NCBI GenBank assembly: GCA_014529385.2
Contig: CM043950.1
Location: forward strand, 68,380,935 to 68,444,934
Length of the DNA stretch: 64,000 bases
DNA from: Adiantum capillus-veneris
Taxonomy: Eukaryota > Streptophyta > Polypodiopsida > Polypodiales > Pteridaceae
Direction of reading: 5' to 3'
Under the pieces are notes generated by a model, which searched no databases, was not told where the DNA came from, and saw nothing but the letters and a program-made list of their open reading frames with translations. Of this stretch, positions 56,140 through 64,000 are shown in pieces; the stretch's first letter is position 1; each line of letters opens with the position of its first letter. A program made the position numbers and the translations under genes.

Positions 56140-59100
56140 CATGAAAACAGAGTGTAATCAAGGATTATGAAGCAAAACAAAAGCGCGCATATCGTGAGAG
56201 AATCAAAGAAAGGGAAGCTAGAATTAAACAGGTCAATATTACTGAATTTCAGCACCACAAAATTACTGCACAGGTGATCAAGTTTTTCAAGCAGTGCATA
56301 GAGGGTCTTGACAACAAGGCAAAGGAGGAAATCATCAGGAGCATTCTCAAGCATAGAGCATTGAGAGACCTGAAAATTCAATCTACAAGAGGTGAGGTTT
56401 CCAATGATGAGCAGAGGGTATTGATTAATGGAATGCACAACACTCTCAAGGTAATCAAGAGACCAAAAATCTCAACAGAGTTGTTTATTAAACGGGCATG
56501 TATCATGATGGTTATGAATTCCACAAGCATAAAACTAAATATAGCAGCTGCATCGAGGCTTCTTGGTATCCATGAAGGCACTTCTATGTAGCTAGATCTC
56601 AATTGAAACATAATCATACAGAACTGCCATTGCATTTGTGTGGGCGACAACCATACACAAATAGTGTAATTACAGAGGAAGTGAAGGCCATAGTGGTGAG
56701 CTTCTAGACTCACAATACTCGCGTATCGCCCAACAAAAAGGATGTGTGTCGAAAGCGTATTGCACGCAAAGTATTCGATAAACACCTAGTGCATCTTGTT
56801 GAGCAACCCCACGTTTGTTTTGACTTCTTGAGTAACTACAAGCTTATTTGACAATTATGGCACTGGTTTGGTTTTACTTCATTTGACTGTTGTACAGTTT
56901 TCTTATTGTTGCACATTGCTTTAGACCTAGTAACTACCACTGCCAAATAGGTAGCTTACTATACATGACTGGTAGCTACCACTGTGATCCTTATAATTAC
57001 CACTGTCAGAATTTGGTAGCGTCCATGTTGTCCTCGGTAAAGGTAGCTACTAGTCTGATAGGGGTTGCTACCAATATTCCATGGTGTTCTTGGTAAATTT
57101 GCTGGCTACCACGTTCAACCTGCTAGGTTACAGTCTCATAGTCATGATAAGGTAGCCACCAGTATGATAGTGCTTTCTACTAGATTGCCATGGTAGTATT
57201 GGTGTACTGGTAGCTAATATTGTGAACTTGGTAGCTATCAGTATCCTAGTACTAGCTGGAGCTATCACTCTGAGAGTAATAGCTTCCAGTCTGCCATGCA
57301 ATCCTGGTGCAAGCTATCAGTCTGCCATGGCAACCTTGGTGGAAGCTACCAGTTTGCCATGGTAATCCTGGTGGATTGGTAGCTATCACTGTCAACATGG
57401 TAGCTATCAATGTCAACCTGGTAGCTACCCTTAGGTAGTCTGATAACAACAAGCCTTACAGTGCTACTCATGGTAAAGGTAGCCACAAGTCTTAGAGTGC
57501 TTCCTACTATTAGACTCAGGCTCTTGTAACTTTTCTCCTTCCACTCATCACAAAATATTAGTTACCATTCTGAGAGAAATATCTTTCACTCTGCCATGCA
57601 ATCCTAGGGAAGCTACAGTCTGCCATGGCAATCTTGGTGGAAGCTACCAGTTTGCCATGGAAATCCTGGTGGATTGGTAGCTATCTTTGTCAACCTAGTA
57701 GCTGTCACTGTCAACCTGGTAGCTACCACTGTTAACCTAGTAGCTACCCTTAGGTAGTCTGATAACAACTAGATCTGAGAGTGCTTTCTACTATTAGACT
57801 CAGGCTCTTGTAACTTTTCTCCTTCCACTGATCACAAAAGTATTAGTTACCATTTTTATACTAGCTCCCACCAGATTGATCTCAATTTTGCATGTCAATA
57901 ATTAAGTTATGATTTTGCCAATAAGTGTATTGAATATCATTATTTAATGCAGGTAGAATTCTTTCTTGCCTTCAAACAGAGTCACCCAGAGGTACAAATT
58001 CACCAGAGGACATTTGAAAAGCTGAAACCTTATTTTGTACGCAGCTTCAAGATTGCTACAGTTGCTGTTGCATCACTCATATTCAAATGTCATTCTTGAG
58101 GGATGCTGTAAACCATATAAGGCAGATTTCTTATGGTGTGCATGGGAAAGAGTGTAGTTGTCAATGTGATATTTGTGGTGCAAATTTGAAATGTAGTGCT
58201 CAAACAAATCAGTGCCCTAGCCTTACAAATATTTGGGAGTCAGTTTTATGCTCGAAAGCTAGCGTGTCAATTTTTTTTGCACTGAAGTGTTTGATTAGTG
58301 AATGCTCTTCGTGTGGGCCTTCAAAGCAGCTACCAATTTTCCCGATTGAAGAGTTAAATGGTGCACGCATGGTAATAGTTAAGATTTTTGAAGACCTTGA
58401 AGTTGGCGAAATAGATTCAGGGAAAAAGAAGAAAAGAAAAGTTCTTTCTCACAAGGAGATGCAGTGCGGGCAGCTTTTCATACTGTTCAAAGGATCATCT
58501 GAGTAAGTTTATAAACCACAATATTTTTTACAGATGGCAGGCCGAGCAGTTTAAAGATTGTCTACGTATCTTCCCTGAAGATGTGGTAGTGTTAGTGGTG
58601 GATTTTGCTGAAAATTACACTTTCAAAGAACAGAACGAGATTTAATCGATGCATTGGTTTTCTAGCCAGGTGACAATCTTCGTTCACATTACATATGTGA
58701 GGATTTCAGGTAGTGTCTAAAAATCCTATCATTTCTATATATCTAATGATAAAAGCCATGAAACTCTTCTTGTCCAGCATTGCTTTATGCTCCATTATGG
58801 TTGGTTGAAAGAGCTAGGCATATTACTCAAAGAACATTGGGTCTGGTTAGATGGAGTAGCCTCGTAGTTCAAAGCAAAGAGGACTTTTTATTTTGTTGCT
58901 CGATATGGAACTCTGACAAGTTTGAAAATGACACATCACTTTTTAGGTTCAGGTCATGGGAAGGGCAAACATGATGGTGCAGGTGTTGTTATTAAGAGGC
59001 ATCTCACGCAGGAGCAGTTAAAGCCAGACTGTGTGAAATTACAATGTGCAGCAGAGGTGGTGCCATTTTTTAGAGAAACCATGTCCAATGGTGCTACAGC

Positions 59101-59793
59101 CATGTATTTTTTGTAGGTACAACCAGTTACTCAATTGTTCTGGAGGTCAAAGTAGGTGATGTGGATAGAAGCCAACGGCGGGATTGTAAATCTGTGCCTA
59201 ATGCACGTGGGTTACATTGTGTCAGCAGCTACTCCTTAACAAATGGAAAACTTCTTAGGTATCGGCAATTCTCATGCTTTTGTAGTTCTTGTTTGCAAGG
59301 CAGCTGGAGGAGGTGTTCGAACAAATCACACGTTTCTGCATGGAATTATGTTACCCTTGAACCTACAGATGATGTCGAAGATGATGATGAGATTGAAGAG
59401 TTTGCATATGAAGGACACCATGATGCTTTGAGTGATGCACTTCATGTTGGTGACAATTTTGCTGTTATAGCTCCTCATGACAATAAGGAGCTTGTGGATT
59501 TATATGTCTTGAAATGTACATAAAAAAAGACTCAAACTAAAGCTTTGCTAAGAGATGCATGGGGGAATGTTTGCAATGCCGGTTCAGTTATTGTCAAAGG
59601 AGTTTGGTACGAACAAGCAAAAGAAAATCCCTATGAGTTCAAGCTATTAAATTATGATCCTGAAACCACCTTGCAATCTCACCTTGTACGAGCTATTAAG
59701 TTCCCAATGCAGAAAGTGGGACGTACAAGAAAATTCTTACTTTCCTCAGAAACATATGAGGCTATTTACAATAGCACTCCTTTTGATGTATAA
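56140..59793 (+). pseudogene. DDE-type transposase-like gene with introns, decayed
   Basis: Coding blocks in order are: KQKRAYRERIKEREARIKQ and a helical segment (56180-56590); TRVSPNKKDVCRKRIARKVF (about 56715-56770); after a repeat-filled intron of about 1.1 kb, VEFFLAFKQSHPEV and TFEKLKPYFVRS (57953-58050); a Cys-rich block with CSCQCDICGAN and CLISECSSCG (58150-58320); VVDFAENYTFKEQNEI and a stop (58600-58640); WVWLDGVAS, stop, FKAKR (58840-58890); GSGHGKGKHDGAGVVIKR (58944-59000); and a C-terminal DNFAVIAPHD and VIVKGVWYEQ region ending at 59793. The spaced DFAENY, DG-x(4)-FK and GHGKG-x-DG motifs look like a DDE/DDD catalytic core, but I cannot name the superfamily. In two places a probable Gln codon is now a stop (TAA, TAG), so the copy is inactive. 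Confidence 0.55.
56930..57870. repeat. GGTAGCTACC-rich repeat array inside the transposase-like gene
   Basis: The palindrome GGTAGCTACC occurs exactly at 56971, 57420 and 57719, with many variants (GGTAGCTATC, AGTAGCTACC, GAAGCTACCAG). A unit of about 300 bp is duplicated in tandem: CTGCCATGCAATCCT lies at 57292 and again at 57592, followed by CCATGGCAA and GTGGATTGGTAGCTATC in both. The array fills an intron-like gap between coding blocks ending near 56840 and restarting at 57953. Confidence 0.85.
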
Positions 59794-60880
59794 CATTCCT
59801 AGTTCTAATCTAAGCTGCTTTTGAGGGCCCTTCAGCATCTCTCTTTTTTTTTTCTTTGGGGGAATCTCCGTAATCTTTGTGTTGAGCATCACCCTGTTTT
59901 GCAATTGCTTGAATCGTGTCTAAAATGCCTATGTGATATCCTAAGGAAAATAGCATGAACACTTTGTCAAAAGCCTTTCCCTAAAAAAGGAGATGAGGGC
60001 AACTCCAGATGAGACTTTCACATGCAGCCGGCCATTCAAGGGTTCGATGCCCCTGACCGGACAACCAACCGATGACGGATCTCGCACATGCACAGCAGGC
60101 GTTTGCTCAATGGTTGTGTTGACAGAGGATAAGGTCATCTTTTCCAGTCCCGTAGCAGCAGGTGTTAGCAGTCTTTTGCAGGCTCTTGCTTCTCTCCCGC
60201 CTTCGCCATCAGCACCGTTATAGCTGGAGGTCGTGAGGGGGGGAGGGGGGGGGGGGGGGGGGGGTCATCACGTTGGGGGAGATAAGGAGCTTTTCAGAAT
60301 AAGTGCAGGGGCATGCAAACGTGGCAGCACTTTTTGAACGTTCGAGGCTGCATGTGCGAGTCCTAAGAGACAATGGACATGTGACTCTGGTAAATGCTGA
60401 ATACATCTGATGCATGAATGATCATGATCACTAGAACCAACCCAAGTGCCCACCAGTACTCTCGCGTGTACATTAGGCCATAAGAAATAAATCATCTCCA
60501 CAATAGACATAGAAAAATTAAACAAGTGTAGCTAAGTAGCTGCAAGGGTAGATACTATGCAGACTGGTAGCTGCCCTTAACATTTCCTAGTATTAGAAGC
60601 TGTGTTAAGTACTTGTAATTGTGCAACTATGGAGGTGTAGTGATGAACAATGCAAAAACGTAAACAAGTGTACAAGTTAACAAAAGCTGCTTTACTACAT
60701 TGAGAATTGGAAGCTGCTTTACTACATTGTGTCAGCATTACAAATGAGAAAAATACTCCATAAGTCAGTAAATGGTTATCATTTTACATTGCTTATCATG
60801 GTTACATGTTAGGATAATATATCTAGCCATAATACTCTAGACGTCACTGCTTTAAGATCCTAATGCTCAGGTTATTGATC
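59794..60880. other. Spacer between convergent relics, with a poly-G tract
   Basis: G runs occur at 60237-60264 (7 G, A, 20 G). A B-box-like GGTTCGATGCC lies near 60040, without a convincing A box. A few GTAGCT motifs appear near 60530-60580. No gene is recognised. Confidence 0.4.
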
Positions 60881-62540
60881 GGTCTCGACAGCGCACAATC
60901 CTCGGCATACTTGAGGCGATCTTCCGCACAAAGCCAAGCCATGAGCCAAGATCTTACAGTTGTTGTAAGATATCCTTGAATCTCAGTGGTTCTGATTTTT
61001 CATATTCTTCACAATGCAGAAAGTGCTTGGAGGATTCCACAACTGCTTGTACTGTGTGCCATCCACTAGAATTGTGGACGTAGCAGTGTACTGACCTCTT
61101 TTCTCCTAGAATTCACTTAGCTTCTTGTAAAATACAGGCTTTCCACCAGTTATCTTGAATCTAGTATCTCTTACACAATCCTGCTGTGCAAGAATTTCCT
61201 TGAATTGGGGAAACTGATCAAAAAAACAGGCACTCAACATGTTTTCTGTTTTAGTCTTCATGCAGCAGGTCTACACAAATACGTCAAAGTGCACAAGGCA
61301 CCAGTCCAAGAGTGTAGGTGCATCCCTTTTATACCCAGCACCCCTACTATGTCTACAATTTCTAGATCATTCCAGTAGGTAGGCTTACGTGAACGGTACC
61401 TCTTGTCTAATGAAGTCAGCAGGACACCATTAATATCAAGGATTAGAGTTGGCTTACTCTCAAATAATATGTTCCCAGGATCCTCCCATGGATGAGACAC
61501 CGTCCCATCATTGTTCCTAACATAATCTGCAACACCACCTACACCTCCTCCATCCTCCCTTTGACGAGACACCATCCCATCATCGTGCCTTACATATTCT
61601 ATACCACCTGCACCAACTGCACCAATTGCACAACCTGCATCACCACCTGCATCCACATATGATTCACCATCTTCCTGAGGTGGTTCATAATTTTCATTGG
61701 TAATCTCCGTGTCCTCACCTGCACAACTTGCTTCACCACCTGCATCCACAGATGCATCACCATCTTCCCAAGGTGATTCAAACTTTTCAATGATAATGTC
61801 TGTGTCTTCACCTGCACTGCGTGCACCAACTGCACCAACTGCATCCACAGATGCGTCACCATCTTCCCAAGGTGGTTCAGACTTATCAATTGTAATCTCT
61901 GTGTCATCACTTGCACCCCCTACACCAATTGCACCAACTGCACAACTTGCATCACCACCTGCATCCACAGATGCATCACCATTTTCCCTTCAAGGTTCAG
62001 ACTTTTTCATGATAATCTCCGTGTCCTCACCTGTATTGAGGACAAAAAACTCCGTGTTTTTATCCTCTTGGTCATCAATGCTGCTAGCACATGGTACTTG
62101 GCCCTCAACTCTAAATGAACCATCTACATCAGGAGGGTCTTTCATAGTAGATTGGGCTATCATACTTATTATGTGATCAAGATTGTCAATGTTGCTAGTG
62201 GCAGCATCTGAACATAAAAACAATGATGGACAGGACAAAAAAAATTTGATTTTGGCTTTCTTAAATCATAGGAAATGGAGAATTGTTACAAAGCCAAAAA
62301 CGGCGACAGGATTTAGGAAAAGAGCCAAAAATGGGGATAGGCTACAAAGAAAAAATATCAAGACTATGTTTGGAGTCTTTTTCTGACTCTGGTTGTTGTA
62401 GCACCTTTTCTTCCAGATTCCATGTTACTATTTTCTCCAGTCTCTATGGCTAATTGGTCCTTTGATGTCTTTGTTTGCCCTTCTGCATCCTCTGTAGACT
62501 TTTTGGCAGCTCCATCTTCTAGTAGTAAGCAATCTAACAG
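60880..62540 (-). pseudogene. FCP1/NIF-type phosphatase-like gene with N-terminal tandem repeats, decayed
   Basis: In transcription order there is an acidic segment (about 62520-62400, EDAEGQTKTSKDQLAIETG), an open part beginning MSCPSLFLCSD (62238), and then a repeated unit containing EDTEI, EPPWEDGDASVDAGG and AGAVG-like runs (about 62010-61620), copied about four times. Next comes KPTLILDINGVLL (about 61420), which matches the first motif of FCP1/NLI-interacting-factor phosphatases with D-x-N in place of D-x-D. After a probable intron the frame resumes with RFKITGGKPVFYKKLSEF, a stop, and TILVDGTQYKQLWNPP (61047-61074), equivalent to the VDDSP...NPP block but with the second Asp changed. 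Stops (near 61986 and 61108) and altered acids suggest no catalysis. It converges on the transposase-like gene. Confidence 0.55.
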
Positions 62541-62649
62541 TGGTGGTTAACAGAATAAAAGCCTGGCAACAACCTTTATCTAATCATCGTCCTTCTCAGC
62601 ATGTACCAACACCTTAAATTATTTTCTTCACAATAAGAAATTAAGAACA

Positions 62650-63262
62650 AGTTTTCAAGTTACATGCAGGGTCAGCATGACAATAGAAGCTACCACGCAA
62701 ACAATAATAAGCTACCAGTACTACCAAATGCTATCCTAGTAGCTAAATTTCCCCCTTCCATCATGGTAGCTATAGATGCTATCATGGTAGCTACCAATGT
62801 TATCTTGGTATCTACCTTGTCACTTGCAGGACTTCCTTGGCAGAATGGCAGCTCATGGCAGAATGGCAGCTACCAATGCAATCCTGGTAGCCACCTTGTC
62901 ACTTGCAGGACTTCCTTGGTAGAATGGCAGCTACCAATGCAATCCTGGTAGCCACCTTGTCAATTGCAAGACTTCCTTGGCAGAATGGTAGCTACCACTA
63001 TTATACTAGTAGCTACCAGGGTTGACAGTGAGAACTTCCTTGTCACCAACAGGAGTTCCATGGTAAAACAATAGCTAATGGAAGAATGGTAGCTACCTTG
63101 CCACCAGCAAGACTTCCATGGGAGAATAGTAGCTCATGGAAGAATGGTAGCCACATCCATACTGGTAGCTAGCTGTACGAGGATTAGCATGACAGCTACC
63201 ACTATGAGAGTGGTAGCTACCAGTATTGTACTAGTAGCTACCAGTCTTGTATTAGTAGCTAC
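62650..63262. repeat. Second GGTAGCTACC-rich repeat array
   Basis: The exact palindrome occurs at 62786, 62987, 63088 and 63212, with many one-base variants between. A short unit CACTTGCAGGACTTCCTTGG recurs at 62821, 62900 and, altered, 62961, each followed by AGAATGGCAGCTACCAATGC-like sequence. The motif and context match the array at 56930-57870. Confidence 0.85.
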
Positions 63263-63464
63263 AATTAGCAGGGTTCCCTTGATAACAAAAACACAAAAAA
63301 ACAGATAAATTTAAGCTCAATGCTACAAATGCAGCAGGGTGTATACCATGGTCCATGCTTAAGGGCACTGATGAGGGTTTGGTGTCTGATTGCACTTCTT
63401 GGAAATTGGCATTCGTACTACCGAGGATCACCAAAGACCGCATGGTATGCAAAATCAGTTGCAT

Positions 63465-64000
63465 TCATCCCATCTCCATGCATGTTTCTTTGCTTGCAAC
63501 AAGATGGCCAAAATAGTACATGTGAAAGGCATGATTACAGGGCAACAAAAACATGCCAAGTGCATCGTCGTTGTACATCGTCAACCCACAAGCACTACAA
63601 ACTTTGTCCAAAGGCAAGGTGCCCATATCCAGAGGTGGAACTTTTGGCGGAGGTGCAGACAACAAAACTGTACTTATTTTGACCTACATGGTCTTCAAAA
63701 AATCCATTCGCGCCTGTGCACACTCCTCCACTTCTTGTGTAAAATCTCTCTCCTTTAGAGCACTATCCATAGCATCAAGTGGTGCCTTCTTCTCAACTAC
63801 CACTTGCAATGTTTGGAGTGTTAGCGACAACCTGCCGAAGCTGCTCCACCTTCATTGCATCCACATCATCGACGCTACCTTCTGCCTTTAGTAATGCAGC
63901 CTCTGCATCTTTCAACTGGCCTCTGAGATTTTCCACTAGGAGGTTGGCACCTTCATTTTGGTGCACATCAGCCTGAAGCAATTCCAGCTTCTTAAAAGCT
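63465..64000 (-). pseudogene. Coiled-coil plus Cys/His zinc-finger protein, C-terminal part, cut by window edge
   Basis: The minus strand enters at 64000 with a coiled coil (LLVENLRGQLKDAEAALLKA and VEQLRQVVANTP). After a frame change it reads LDAMDSALKERDFTQEVEEC and MDFLKTM, then a TAG, then VPPLDMGTLPLDKVCSACGL and FLLPCNHAFHMYYFGHLV. The CxxC ... CxHxFH spacing looks like an atypical RING-type finger, but the later Cys pair is out of frame. The rest lies beyond the window. The GGTAGCTACC array follows directly. Whether it was one gene with the phosphatase-like relic downstream cannot be told. Confidence 0.45.

Noticed and set aside
58503-58533. 31-base intron between GTAAGT and CAG in the transposase-like gene
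   Set aside because: Too short for a typical plant intron; more likely a decayed junction, so exact exon borders were not assigned.

Overview
The window looks like a transposon-dense nuclear segment from a land plant with a large genome. Evidence is the plant-style LTR retrotransposon with a tRNA-Asp-type primer site, Helitron Rep/helicase relics, L1-like LINEs, very long (GA)n/(CT)n/(CA)n microsatellites and AT-rich spacer. A non-seed plant such as a fern is my guess from the repeat flavour only. I see no bacterial, organellar or CRISPR features and no rRNA or tRNA genes. Only one clearly intact host-type gene is visible: an intronless BTB-SPRY protein at 6958-8592 (+).

Layout. 1-5011: a near full-length but broken LINE (ORF1 plus an endonuclease/RT ORF2) lying between (CT)n(CA)n arrays and a (TC)n tract. 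5012-6957: spacer with a perfect 176-bp tandem duplication and microsatellites. 6958-8592: the BTB-SPRY gene. 8593-12195: spacer, with a Helitron helicase C-terminal relic near 11.4-11.6 kb. 12201-20745: an LTR retrotransposon on the minus strand with TG...CA LTRs of about 590 bp, PBS, PPT, near-identical flanking GTAA(G/T), and a very long Gag-protease region, but no reverse transcriptase or integrase. 20746-29700: mostly spacer with small tandem duplications, three related foldback elements (24.08-24.97 kb) and a diverged array with a period of about 151 bp (28.46-29.23 kb). 29710-35400: two copies of a TTAA-flanked, piggyBac-like terminal-inverted-repeat element in inverted orientation, flanking a decayed Helitron Rep-helicase gene (minus). 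36.8-42.4 kb: tandem repeats and a decayed Ty3-type Pol (protease, RT, RNase H; minus) whose protease region resembles that of the Gag-only element. 42.4-55.2 kb: further retroelement debris (minus), SINE-like inverted copies and a cluster of near-identical palindromes. 55.25-55.6 kb: a LINE endonuclease fragment next to a (CT)n(CA)n array. 56.1-59.8 kb: a decayed intron-containing DDE-type transposase-like gene (+). 60.9-64.0 kb: minus-strand relics of an FCP1/NIF-type phosphatase-like gene with coding tandem repeats and of a coiled-coil plus zinc-finger protein.

How parts relate. The Gag-protease element needs RT and integrase in trans; the 38-42 kb relic is a plausible relative of its helper. 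The transposase-like gene and the convergent phosphatase/zinc-finger relics both sit with arrays built around the palindrome GGTAGCTACC (56.93-57.87 and 62.65-63.26 kb). They may therefore have belonged to one large DNA transposon; this is inference. All calls come from reading translations and repeats by eye; no database search was done.
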